From an uncultured beta proteobacterium (GTDB taxonomy: Bacteria > Pseudomonadota > Gammaproteobacteria > Burkholderiales > Burkholderiaceae), in the NCBI GenBank assembly GCA_903995005.1, contig CAJEZV010000004.1, positions 1 to 55,569 on the forward strand: a stretch of DNA of 55,569 nucleotides, in the 5' to 3' direction. The translations under genes and the position numbers were made by a program. The notes below the pieces were generated by a model that had not been told where the DNA came from, searched no databases, and saw only the letters and a program-made list of their open reading frames with translations. The first letter of the stretch is position 1. The number at the start of each line of letters is the position of its first letter. Below are positions 14,672 to 23,398 of this stretch, in pieces.

Positions 14672-15973
14672 TTGTACTTTTCAGTTATAGCCAAGTTTTT
14701 TACAGCCCTCATTTTTGCCCTCTCTTGGATGGGCGCCTCCTTCTGGTATTCGCAGCCTTGGTATGAGGATTTAAGTCGCGAGATAGGAGTTTATGCAGCC
14801 TATTTCATCATTACCTTCATAGCAATCATCCCCGGCTTTATGAATACGTTTGTGGCAATGGCTTTGTTTTTAGATAAAAGACCAAAAGTCATTGACCAGC
14901 AAAACTATCCACCGATCACGGTGTTAATCGCTGCCTATAACGAAGAAAAATCAATTGCATCAACCCTATCAGGGATTTTTTTACAAGATTACGCTGCAGA
15001 TATACGAATTATTGTTATTAATGATGGATCAAGTGATAAGACGGTTGAATCTATAAAAGTGCTGCAAGTAGCTCATCCAAATTTAAGCTTGATTGATTTG
15101 GGTCTTAACGGCGGTAAAGCATCAGCTCTTAATCATGGGCTTAAAGAGGTCACAACTGATATTGTGATTTCTATAGATGCGGATAGTTATGTTCTTAAAG
15201 ATGGCATTTGACACTTAGTGGGTCGGTATTTATCGGATCCCATTAACACCAAAGCGGTTGCTGGTGAAATTCTCATTCGCAACTCCAGAGAAAACTGGAT
15301 TACCAAAGCTCAAGAATGGGATTACTTTTTAGGTATTGCCACTATTAAGCGCATTCAATCATTGTTTCAGGGCACTATGGTAGCGCAGGGTGCTTTTTCA
15401 TTGTATGAGCGTAAAACTCTGAATGAGCTTGGAGGTTGGCCAGAGATGGTGGGTGAAGATATTGTGCTTACCTGGCAGATCCTGTCAAAAGGATATCGGG
15501 TGGGTCACGCCGAAAATGCTTTGGCGTTTACAGATTGCCCTAACACCCTAAAGCGATTTGTCCGTCAGAGACAGCGTTGGTCTAGAGGCTTGATAGAAGC
15601 ATTTAAAGCAAATCCATCAATCCTATTTCAACCTCGGTTTTCTACCCTATATGTCTGGTGGAACACAATGTTTCCATTAATGGATATTGCCTTCACCTTT
15701 GGGTTTTTACCAGGAATTCTTTTGGCTTGTTTTGGTGTTTACTGGATCGTTGGCCCTATGACCCTATCCCTTTTGCCCATGGCTTTTCTTTTGAACTGGC
15801 AAATGTATTTAAAGGGCAAGGCTATGTTTGAAGAAGAACATCTCAAAGTGCGCGCTAATGTTTTCGGTTTTATTTTTTACGTCTTTGCTTATGGCTTGGT
15901 TCTACAGCCAGCCTGTGTTTATGGCTACTTCTCAGAGATTTTTAATCTGCGAAAAACTTGGGGAACTAAGTGA
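14672..15973 (+). pseudogene. PgaC-like family 2 glycosyltransferase interrupted by an in-frame TGA
   Basis: Two open segments (14672-15211 and 15218-15973) lie in the same frame, separated only by TGA at 15209-15211. Read through, they form about 433 residues, the usual length of a PgaC/IcaA-type poly-beta-1,6-N-acetylglucosamine synthase. Motifs lie on both sides: LIAAYNEE, VINDGSSDK and SIDADS before the stop, and GED and QRQRW (QxxRW) after it, with membrane helices at both ends. A single base change can create this TGA. The start is also weak: TTG 14672 with no Shine-Dalgarno site and no in-frame ATG upstream. TGA followed by C is a leaky context, so low readthrough is conceivable; the simplest reading is a recently inactivated gene or a sequencing error. 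The next gene overlaps as GTGA. Confidence 0.8.
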
Positions 15974-16908
15974 ATCTATTGAATAAGCTTCTATGGCTAT
16001 TAATAGCATTTTCAGTCATTGCTCATGCAGAGGAAGAGCCAGCATCCAAAATGGCTGTATCTGCTCCCAATGCCTACATTGCTTCTGATAGCGAAGGTTT
16101 CTCTACATATAAATACAATGCTGGATTTTTGCCTTTATATGAACACGGTGAAAAATACACTGGTGTCAGCTATCAGCATAATTACTTCACGCAAAGCGGT
16201 TGGGATTCTTCAGCAGAAGTTTATACCCTATTAACAAAAGCAATTAATCCTCGAACTGGGCTGGGCTATAACGCGAACATTGGATATAACTTGCAGAATG
16301 GCCACAAACTTATTACCACTGATAGTAACTATGGTTTTCGCGTCACTGACTCCACAAAGGCAGAGTTGATACTGAATCGTGATCGCGTAGAAACGCAGAA
16401 TTCTTTAAATAATGGGATTTACTACACAATGGGTGCTGCAAGCGTTGAGCAACAAGTGTTAGAGAGGTTGACTGCTATCGCTATGGTTGGGAATATGTAT
16501 TTTTCAGATACCAATACAAGACCATTAGTGCGCGCTAAGCTTATCTACGATCTTGTACCGGATTATGGCCTAACTGCTCAATTGCGCTACAGGCAATACC
16601 GGGATACGAACACTACTGTGCCTAATAACTATTTCAATCCAGATCACTATACCGAGACAATGATTGCTTTTGGAGCAAGAAAGAGAATTTCTGGGTGGAT
16701 GCTTAGTGGTACAGCAGGAGTGGGGCGGCAAAAGGTGAGCCAAGATCCGAGTACTACAACACAGCTATATGAATTTGCAGCAACTAGCCCTGTGGCTTCA
16801 AATAGCTATTACTTTAAAACCAGGGCAGGTTACGGTAAATCAGCAGGATTTTTGGGGCCTAATTACTTCTATCGTTACGTAATGGAAGAATTAATTATTC
16901 CTTTCTAG
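15970..16908 (+). CDS. Outer-membrane beta-barrel protein next to the polysaccharide synthase
   Basis: Signal peptide (MNLLNKLLWLLIAFSVIAHA), then about 290 residues of alternating strands ending in aromatic or glycine turns (GLGYNANIGYNLQ, GLTAQLRYRQY, MLSGTAGVGRQK, YYFKTRAGYGKS) and a terminal VMEELIIPF that suits outer-membrane insertion by Bam. It overlaps the glycosyltransferase by GTGA, so they are coupled. It may be the export porin counterpart of PgaA, but lacks the TPR domain seen in PgaA; YaiO/PgaA-type barrels are alternatives. No PgaB-like deacetylase is present. The gene itself is intact. Confidence 0.7.
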   Translation: MNLLNKLLWLLIAFSVIAHAEEEPASKMAVSAPNAYIASDSEGFSTYKYNAGFLPLYEHGEKYTGVSYQHNYFTQSGWDSSAEVYTLLTKAINPRTGLGYNANIGYNLQNGHKLITTDSNYGFRVTDSTKAELILNRDRVETQNSLNNGIYYTMGAASVEQQVLERLTAIAMVGNMYFSDTNTRPLVRAKLIYDLVPDYGLTAQLRYRQYRDTNTTVPNNYFNPDHYTETMIAFGARKRISGWMLSGTAGVGRQKVSQDPSTTTQLYEFAATSPVASNSYYFKTRAGYGKSAGFLGPNYFYRYVMEELIIPF

Positions 16909-16916
16909 GCTAAAAG

Positions 16917-17411
16917 CTACTTACTATTTTTTCTAGCACTTCTTGCTGACTCAGCTGCTGCATTAGACATTCGAACCGCTTCTGCGGCAGCTTCAGCTGC
17001 GCGCCTTGTGGCTTCTGCTGCTTCGGCTGAAGCATGCATAGAAGCTTCCTCAGCTTGAGTGGCGACTGCAGCCGCAGCGGCCGAGGCTGCTGCAGAGGCT
17101 GCAGCAGCTGCCTCTATAGAGGCCTCTGCTGATGCTGCTGCTGCATCTGCTGCTGCTTCTGCAGCAGCAACAATTGCTTCTGATGCTGCTAGCTTGGCTG
17201 CTAATGCGGAATTTTTTGCAGCTAATAAAGCCTTTTCTGCTGCTATTGCAGAACGTTTAGCGGCTTCGAGAGCGCTATTTGTAAGCGATTTTAGTCCAGC
17301 AAGCGCCTTTATATACTGCTGATTCACCAAAATATAGCCCTGACGTAGGTTGCTCACCTCAGACTCCAGGCTAACTAGCTTCGCATAAATCTTGTCTATA
17401 TCTTCTTTCAT
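16917..17411 (-). CDS. Alanine-rich coiled-coil protein
   Basis: 164 residues. Residues 1-45 are an ordinary charged coiled-coil start (KEDIDKIYAKLVSLESEVSNLRQGY). From about 46 to 155 the composition is dominated by alanine with regularly spaced Glu, Lys, Ser and Arg, giving a near-continuous amphipathic helix. The plus strand also reads as an Ala/Ser-rich frame (17059-17322), but the minus frame has a normal start with GGGTGAGA just upstream and a structured N-terminus, so it is the real one. No signal peptide or membrane segment. Possible roles include a filament, a spacer or a nucleoid-associated protein; none can be decided. Confidence 0.65.
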   Translation of the reverse strand: MKEDIDKIYAKLVSLESEVSNLRQGYILVNQQYIKALAGLKSLTNSALEAAKRSAIAAEKALLAAKNSALAAKLAASEAIVAAAEAAADAAAASAEASIEAAAAASAAASAAAAAVATQAEEASMHASAEAAEATRRAAEAAAEAVRMSNAAAESARSARKNSK

Positions 17412-17550
17412 GTCTCACCCAATTGTTGTTTGTCCATAATCCTCTGCTTTGAGTTTCAAAGCAAGGCATTTAGCAGTATTGATGCTTCTTTATTTAATAA
17501 TATTTCTATTAAATTGATTTATTCACTATGATTCGATTGATAATGAATAG

Positions 17551-18774
17551 ATGACTGACAAAAATCCGAGCAGCCATGGGGGTTCTGAAAGTGAGCTACG
17601 CCTTCAACTTGAAAAGCGTAGTTGGGCCCTTTCTGCGCTATCAGAAGCAGCGGCAGCATTAGCCAGAGCGGACTCTACTGACAGGCTGATCGAAGAGGTT
17701 TGTAATGCTATTGCGGCGCAAAGCCCTTATGCTGTAGCTTGGGTTGGTCAAGCTCTCGATGATGAAGAAAAAACCGTCAAAGTTTTAGGTGGCGCTGGCT
17801 CAGCCGTTGCTTATATTCAAAATCTAGTTGTGAGTTGGTCTGATCAAAAACCATCCGGAATGGGTCCCGCTGGAAAATGCATTAGATCTAATCGGTCGGC
17901 CGTACTGGCTGATACTGAAATGGATGTTGGATTTGCTCCATGGCTTGAGCTGGCTCATCAATATGGCATTCGTTCTTCTATCGGCTGTCCAATACCCGAT
18001 GGCCAAGTCCATCCCTTTGGCTGTCTCTTGGTTTATTCAACTGTACCGAATGCATTTGGACCGGATGAAGTTATGCTTTTCGAAAGTCTTGCGCATGAGA
18101 TAGGCTTTGGCTTGCGTGCTATTGAGCGTCAACATCAATTAGATATACAGATTCATGAAAAAGAGCAGACCCAAGAGCGATTAGCGGGAGCCTTACGCTC
18201 CACGATTGAAGCTATGTCTAAAACCATGGAGTGGCGTGACCCCTATACTGCTGGACATCAAAAGCGGGTAGCTCAAATTAGCATGGCTTTAGCTAGAAAG
18301 TTGGGTATGGATAACGATACTATTCAAGCTTTGTATATGGCTGCTATGGTTCATGACATTGGGAAAGTGGCTGTACCAGCGGAAATTTTGACCAAACCAA
18401 CACATCTGACCGAGTTAGAAATGAAGATGGTGCAAGAGCATGCTGAAACTGGTTTTCAGATCCTTAAAGATATTCCATTCCCGTGGCCGATTGCAGAGAT
18501 GGTTCATCAGCACCATGAACGCTTGGATGGGAGCGGTTATCCCAAAGGTCTGATTGGTGATCAAATTACCCAAGAGGCAAGAATACTTGCAGTGGCCGAC
18601 ACTATTGAGGCGATGGCTACCCACCGTCCATATCGCCCAGCTCGTGGGCTTAATGCGGCCATGGAAGAAATTAGTGCCGAAGCAGGCATCAAATTGGACT
18701 CCAAAGTAGTTGATGCTGCACTGGAATTAATAAAAGAGAGTAATTCATTACAAGAAATCATTGAGTCAACTTAA
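17551..18774 (+). CDS. GAF-HD-GYP cyclic-di-GMP phosphodiesterase
   Basis: 407-residue cytoplasmic protein. A GAF sensor domain (about 25-195) containing KCIRSNRSAVLAD and SSIGCPI is joined by a short helix to an HD-GYP domain (about 215-400). Metal and catalytic residues are visible: H236, H268-D269 in MVHDIGK, H321-H322, the GYP loop as DGSGYPKG (326-333), and D350. HD-GYP enzymes break c-di-GMP down to pGpG or GMP. It is followed after 3 nt by a GGDEF gene, so synthesis and breakdown are probably co-transcribed. The signal bound by the GAF domain is unknown. Confidence 0.93.
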   Translation: MTDKNPSSHGGSESELRLQLEKRSWALSALSEAAAALARADSTDRLIEEVCNAIAAQSPYAVAWVGQALDDEEKTVKVLGGAGSAVAYIQNLVVSWSDQKPSGMGPAGKCIRSNRSAVLADTEMDVGFAPWLELAHQYGIRSSIGCPIPDGQVHPFGCLLVYSTVPNAFGPDEVMLFESLAHEIGFGLRAIERQHQLDIQIHEKEQTQERLAGALRSTIEAMSKTMEWRDPYTAGHQKRVAQISMALARKLGMDNDTIQALYMAAMVHDIGKVAVPAEILTKPTHLTELEMKMVQEHAETGFQILKDIPFPWPIAEMVHQHHERLDGSGYPKGLIGDQITQEARILAVADTIEAMATHRPYRPARGLNAAMEEISAEAGIKLDSKVVDAALELIKESNSLQEIIEST

Positions 18775-18777
18775 ATT

Positions 18778-19593
18778 ATGATTCTTGGCTTAATCCTTTA
18801 CACCATTAGCCTACTTTGCCAAATTTTTGCAGCTATTTTTGCTGTTACCCTATTTTTTAGAGCAAGCTCTTATCGATTGGCTTGCGGGTTTTTAGCCATT
18901 GGCTTGACATTGATGGTGGGTAGGAGAGTCGCTCCCTTGGTTCAGTCTTTAAATGAAAGTCGTATTAACATTGTCGATGCTTGGCTATCCGTTCCGATCT
19001 CCTTATTTCTTTTGCTGGGCATGTTTCAGTTCCGAAGACTATTGATTGAGTTGGAGGATCGTAATTTCCTACTCGATCAGTTTTCAAAAATAGATTCTTT
19101 AACTGGTGCCATGAGTCGTGCCGAGACGTTTGCCAGAGTTGAAATTGAAATTAAAAAGAGCTTTAGAAGCAAAATGCCCATTGCTTTTTTAATGGCAGAT
19201 ATCGATCATTTTAAAAATGTGAATGATGTCTATGGCCACCCTGTTGGAGATCTAGTTTTAATTGATTTAGTAAAACGCTCCCAAGATGAATTGCGTGAAG
19301 TAGACATCTTTGGGCGAGTAGGGGGAGAAGAGTTTTTGATTGTGCTTCCTGAGCTTGATCAGAAAAGTGCTGGTGAGGCAGCTGAACGCTTAAGGAAGCA
19401 CATAGCTAGCAAACCCTCAGTAAATGTTGATGGTAAAGATATTTCTATCACTATCAGCATTGGTATTGCAATTTACAACCCTCATACCGATAATTTATCC
19501 TCCTCTAATATGATTTTCAAGAAATACTTCAGTCTGTGCGATCAGGCCATGTACCGCGCCAAAGGGGCTGGCAGAAACCAGATAAGCTTCTGA
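18778..19593 (+). CDS. Membrane-bound GGDEF diguanylate cyclase
   Basis: Three N-terminal hydrophobic helices (about 1-27, 33-52 and 65-85), a short coiled linker, then a GGDEF domain (about 104-271). The A-site is GGEEF (182-186), and the inhibitory I-site RxxD is present as R173-D176 (REVD) five residues upstream, so the enzyme is predicted active and feedback-inhibited. It makes c-di-GMP at the inner membrane. Tandem with the HD-GYP gene (3-nt gap). The nearby YcgR-like receptor and PgaC-like synthase are classic c-di-GMP targets. Little periplasmic sequence lies between the helices, so an intramembrane signal is likely. Confidence 0.93.
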   Translation: MILGLILYTISLLCQIFAAIFAVTLFFRASSYRLACGFLAIGLTLMVGRRVAPLVQSLNESRINIVDAWLSVPISLFLLLGMFQFRRLLIELEDRNFLLDQFSKIDSLTGAMSRAETFARVEIEIKKSFRSKMPIAFLMADIDHFKNVNDVYGHPVGDLVLIDLVKRSQDELREVDIFGRVGGEEFLIVLPELDQKSAGEAAERLRKHIASKPSVNVDGKDISITISIGIAIYNPHTDNLSSSNMIFKKYFSLCDQAMYRAKGAGRNQISF

Positions 19594-19656
19594 GCATTAA
19601 TAAGCACTTCTCTTTAGAATAGTCATCATTTAATTGACTCTCTTGGAGTTCCTGTT

Positions 19657-20439
19657 ATGAAAAAGTTTGATTTCTTCACCATTCTGTTTGGCCTAGTGCT
19701 GACAGCTATTGCAGCCTACTTCATGCTCAGATCTACGTCTAGCCAAAGCGCTCCTGCATCTTCCATTCCTACGGTGAAAATCGGCAATCTCATTTGGGAT
19801 CAAACGGAGATGACCATCGGTGATGTCAAAGGTTTTGCTGCTACTGGTTTTGTGAGTGCTGCCGAGAAGAAGGGTGGTGGCTTAAATTATGAAAGCGGCT
19901 TTGTGCAAAAACCAGGCTGGACTTGGAAGACTCCTTATGGAGTTCCTGCTGGGGATTCTGAACCAGCAGTGCATCTCAACCAAAAAGAAGCAGAATCCAT
20001 CTGTCGTTATTACGGCAAACGTTTGCCGACTGATGCTGAGTGGACTTCAGCTGCATTTTTAGAGCAAAGAGCAAATCCTCCTGCTGGCTATGTGAGAGGA
20101 CAGCGTTACCCATTTCCTGGTGGCAATACTCCAGCGGTTTCTCATTGCTTAAATGGCTGTGGTGACTATAAGGGCCTTGCTCCTTCTGGCGCTCTGAATC
20201 GCGGTACAGGGCATGTCACTACTAAAACAACTAAGCCCGGTGTCAATGGTATGTATGACATGGGGGGTAATGTTTGGGAATGGACGGCTACAGAGCGCAA
20301 TGCCGGATTCATTACCCGCGGTGCATCTTGGTGGTATGGCCCAGAGAGACAGCAAGAATCCGATGTGGAATCTAAATCTAGCGATATCACCGTGGTTTAT
20401 ATCGGATTTCGGTGTGTCGCCGATGCCGTGAAACAATAG
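19657..20439 (+). CDS. Formylglycine-generating-enzyme-fold (SUMF1-like) protein, membrane anchored
   Basis: One N-terminal membrane helix (FTILFGLVLTAIAAYFML), then an FGE-sulfatase fold: WDQTEMTIGDV, the G-x-R-L-P-T-D-A-E-W motif (KRLPTDAEW), MYDMGGNVWEWT and a final RGASWW...YIGFRC. The fold is clear, but the paired copper-binding cysteines of true formylglycine-generating enzymes are absent (only the terminal FRC remains, with a nearby SHCLNGC pair). It is therefore unlikely to convert cysteine to formylglycine; many such proteins are structural or regulatory. GGAG lies 8 nt upstream. The helicase gene follows after 3 nt. Confidence 0.8.
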   Translation: MKKFDFFTILFGLVLTAIAAYFMLRSTSSQSAPASSIPTVKIGNLIWDQTEMTIGDVKGFAATGFVSAAEKKGGGLNYESGFVQKPGWTWKTPYGVPAGDSEPAVHLNQKEAESICRYYGKRLPTDAEWTSAAFLEQRANPPAGYVRGQRYPFPGGNTPAVSHCLNGCGDYKGLAPSGALNRGTGHVTTKTTKPGVNGMYDMGGNVWEWTATERNAGFITRGASWWYGPERQQESDVESKSSDITVVYIGFRCVADAVKQ

Positions 20440-20442
20440 GGG

Positions 20443-21771
20443 ATGACTAGTTCTGCAATAGATTCATCCGAAATTGAAGTTACCCCAGATTACCAGGCGG
20501 TCATTGAAGCTATTGGGCGGCATGATCCCTATATTTTTGTCAGTGGTAAAGCGGGTACTGGCAAAACCACTCTCATTGGCTATCTTCGAGAAACGATTCC
20601 TGGCAATGTTGTAGTCGTTGCACCTACTGGCGTAGCTGCATTGCAAGTGAAGGGTGTCACGATTCATTCTTTCTTTAGATTGCCACCACGCTTGATCTTT
20701 CCTGAAGAAGATATTAAGCCGCTCCGTGATAAGCGCCTCTATAAAGATATTCGCCTGCTGATCATTGATGAAATCTCCATGGTGCGGGCTGATGTAGTTG
20801 ATGCCATGGATTTATTCTTGCGCGAGAATGGACCGCAAAAAGGTAAACCCTTTGGCGGCATTCAGGTGATGTTTGTAGGGGACTTATTTCAGTTGCCGCC
20901 AGTGGTATCGAGTAGCGATATGCAAGTGCTAGCTGATCGGGGCTACGAAGGTCCTTATTTCTTCTGCGCTATGGCTCTGCACCGCAAAGATGTCACTATG
21001 GTGGAGTTATCGAAGATCTTCCGTCAAAAGGATGAGCACTTTGCGGAGCTTCTGAATCGTATCCGTATTAATCAGGATATAGATGAGGTACTGGATACGC
21101 TCAATGCACAATGCTATCGAAAAGACGTCGAGGTAGATGAAGAAACCATCACACTCACTACCACCAATGCAAGAGCAGATCAAATCAATGGCGCAGGATT
21201 ACGTGCCATTACGAATGAAGTCAAAGTCTATGCCGGCAAAACGACCGGAAAGTTTAATGTTGATGAACGCAGCTTACCTTCAGCCAATAATCTAGCATTA
21301 AAGGTTGGCGCAAAAGTCATGTTTACGGCAACAGACCCCAATTTTCCGAAGCGCTGGGTCAATGGCACGATTGGTGTTGTACGAGAGATGCTCCCAGACA
21401 AGGTTAAGGTGATGGTGAAGAATGGACCATATTCCAATACCGTTGAAGTTGCTGGCCATCAATGGGAATCTTATCGTTATGATCACGACATGATGTCAGG
21501 CAAGATCTCGCCAAGTATTGTGGGAACTTATGTTCAGATACCGTTAATGCTCGCTTGGGCAGTGACTATTCATAAGAGCCAGGGTAAGACGCTTGATAAA
21601 GTAAAGGTAGATCTATCCTCTGGCGCATTTGCATCCGGCCAAGTCTACGTAGCCCTCAGTAGATGCAAAACGATTGAGGGCATTTCTCTACAAAGACCAA
21701 TTGAACCTAGAGATGTGAGTTGTGACCAAGAGATCAAACGCTTTTATTTGAACTGCTTGCCCAACTCGTAA
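20443..21771 (+). CDS. Pif1/RecD-like superfamily 1 helicase
   Basis: 442 residues with helicase motifs in order: Walker A SGKAGTGKTT (about 34-43), VAPTGVAALQVKG (Ia), IIDEISMV (Walker B), GDLFQLPPV (III), and the C-terminal AVTIHKSQGKTLD (V) and VYVALSRCK (VI) that mark Pif1-type 5'-3' DNA helicases. It likely unwinds stalled forks or structured DNA. No extra nuclease or zinc domain is present. It starts 3 nt after the FGE-like gene and converges with the transferase gene (3-nt gap). Chromosomal Pif1 homologues occur in many bacteria, so mobile-element origin is not implied. Confidence 0.9.
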   Translation: MTSSAIDSSEIEVTPDYQAVIEAIGRHDPYIFVSGKAGTGKTTLIGYLRETIPGNVVVVAPTGVAALQVKGVTIHSFFRLPPRLIFPEEDIKPLRDKRLYKDIRLLIIDEISMVRADVVDAMDLFLRENGPQKGKPFGGIQVMFVGDLFQLPPVVSSSDMQVLADRGYEGPYFFCAMALHRKDVTMVELSKIFRQKDEHFAELLNRIRINQDIDEVLDTLNAQCYRKDVEVDEETITLTTTNARADQINGAGLRAITNEVKVYAGKTTGKFNVDERSLPSANNLALKVGAKVMFTATDPNFPKRWVNGTIGVVREMLPDKVKVMVKNGPYSNTVEVAGHQWESYRYDHDMMSGKISPSIVGTYVQIPLMLAWAVTIHKSQGKTLDKVKVDLSSGAFASGQVYVALSRCKTIEGISLQRPIEPRDVSCDQEIKRFYLNCLPNS

Positions 21772-21774
21772 TCT

Positions 21775-23364
21775 TTAAAACCCAGTTGCCAATCCATCCC
21801 TGCGGTGATCGCTACCAGCTATATAGGCAGAATCAGATTCATCGCTAATCTTGGCAATTGCCTGAGCGCTGCCAAAATCTAAACTATTGGCAGGCATCAC
21901 CGTTACTTCGTGACCCATATTTTTCAGGCCCTCAACAATGTTTGCTGGCATTGCTGCTTCAACGGTCAACTTACCTAAGTCATCAATCCGCCAGCGAGGA
22001 GCATCAGAGCATGCTTGAGGATTGAGATACTCATCCACAAATCGCATAACTACTTGAATGTGCCCTTGGGGCTGCATATTGCCGCCCATCACACCAAAGG
22101 CCATTGTGGGTTTGCCATCCTTTGATAAGAAGGCGGGCAGAATCGTATGAAAAGGTCGTTTACCTGGGGCAACTTGATTGGGGTGCCCATCTTTGAGGCT
22201 AAAGCTCATGCCACGGTTGTGAAGTGCAATACCACCAGGGGCAACCACGCCAGAACCAAAGCCCTTAAAGTTCGACTGGATGTATGAAATCATCATGCCG
22301 GATTCATCTGCAGCGCAAAGATACACCGTACCGCCAGAGTGCGGATCACCAGGGCCATAGGCTCCGGCTTTATTGTGATCAATGAGTGCAGCACGACTGG
22401 CTAAATATTCTCTATCAAGCAATGAGCTCACGGGCATCGTCATCGAGCGGGCATCGGAGACGTATTCATAAGCATCCGCAAAGGCGATCCGCATGGCTTC
22501 TACTTGTAGATGAATACGCTGTGCAGAATTTGCTGGGTATTGCTTTACGTTTGCAGCTTCCAAAATACCTAAAGCGATCTGTGCGGCAATACCTGAGCTA
22601 TTCGGTGGAATCTCGTGGAGGGTGTAATCACCATAATCAAAAGCAAGTGGATCAACCCAATCCGGTTTGTTATCTGCAAAATCTTGCATGGAGAAACAAC
22701 CACCAGAAGCCATTGCAAAGTCGACCATGCTTTGAGCAAGGGCGCCTTTATAAAAAGATTGGCCTTCGGTTGCTGCAATCTCTTTTAAGGTCTTTGCTTG
22801 GGCAGGATATTTCCAAATCTGGCCCGCTTGTGGCGCTTTGCCATCGATCAGAAAAGACTCTGTGAATCCTGGTTGATTTTTCAGAATCGGAATGGCTTCG
22901 CGCCATTGACGCGCAATGACAGGAGAAACAGGAAAACCATTCTTCGCATAATCAATGGCACGCTTAAATAACTGTGCAAAAGGGAGTTTGCCAAATTTTT
23001 TCGATAACTCAACCCAGCCAGCAATCATGCCTGGAACGGTAACGGTATTCCAACCAATCAGATCCATAGCGGATTTGCCGGCAAAATATTCTGGTGTCCA
23101 AGCAGCAGGGGCACGACCAGAAGCATTTAAGCCGTGGAGTTTTTGACCATCCCAAAGAATCGCAAAAGCATCACCACCCAGGCCATTCATGGTTGGCTCA
23201 ACAACGGTTAAGGTGATCGCAGTGGCTAGTGCAGCATCCACTGCATTGCCGCCACTTTGTAGCGCCTCAATACCGGCTTGTGTAGCTAGTGGTTGAGAGC
23301 TGGCAACAGTGTTTCTGGCAAGAACAGGTGCACGACCACCGCCAAAGGGAGGAGAAATCAACAT
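21775..23364 (-). CDS. ggt: Gamma-glutamyltransferase family Ntn hydrolase
   Basis: 529-residue proenzyme of the GGT family: ALQSGGNAVDAALATA and VVEPTMNGLGGDAFAI near the N-terminus, with the autoprocessing nucleophile Thr346 in HSGGTVYL. After it, PGGIALHNRG and the GVMGGNMQPQGH motif complete the small subunit. There is no obvious signal peptide, unlike periplasmic glutathione-degrading GGT, so it may act in the cytoplasm on gamma-glutamyl amines or acyl compounds. Last of four genes on the minus strand with Bug, FAD oxidase and NTF2-like protein (gaps 26-42 nt), which points to a catabolic role. The exact substrate is unknown. Confidence 0.9.
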   Translation of the reverse strand: MLISPPFGGGRAPVLARNTVASSQPLATQAGIEALQSGGNAVDAALATAITLTVVEPTMNGLGGDAFAILWDGQKLHGLNASGRAPAAWTPEYFAGKSAMDLIGWNTVTVPGMIAGWVELSKKFGKLPFAQLFKRAIDYAKNGFPVSPVIARQWREAIPILKNQPGFTESFLIDGKAPQAGQIWKYPAQAKTLKEIAATEGQSFYKGALAQSMVDFAMASGGCFSMQDFADNKPDWVDPLAFDYGDYTLHEIPPNSSGIAAQIALGILEAANVKQYPANSAQRIHLQVEAMRIAFADAYEYVSDARSMTMPVSSLLDREYLASRAALIDHNKAGAYGPGDPHSGGTVYLCAADESGMMISYIQSNFKGFGSGVVAPGGIALHNRGMSFSLKDGHPNQVAPGKRPFHTILPAFLSKDGKPTMAFGVMGGNMQPQGHIQVVMRFVDEYLNPQACSDAPRWRIDDLGKLTVEAAMPANIVEGLKNMGHEVTVMPANSLDFGSAQAIAKISDESDSAYIAGSDHRRDGLATGF

Positions 23365-23398
23365 GGATATTTTTCTAGAAGTTAAATGCAGTAGCTAA

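Noticed and set aside
15209-15211. TGA in the PgaC-like gene as a selenocysteine codon
   Set aside because: No glycosyltransferase of this family uses selenocysteine, the position is variable and no SECIS-like hairpin is evident just downstream.
17059-17322. Plus-strand Ala/Ser-rich open frame
   Set aside because: It is the shadow of the minus-strand alanine-rich gene (GCN codons give Ala/Ser/Cys-rich antisense frames).
20443-21771. Pif1-like helicase as a mobile-element marker
   Set aside because: There are no other mobility genes and Pif1-type helicases are often chromosomal.
22386-22865. Plus-strand frame inside the GGT gene
   Set aside because: Antisense shadow of a long conserved enzyme gene.
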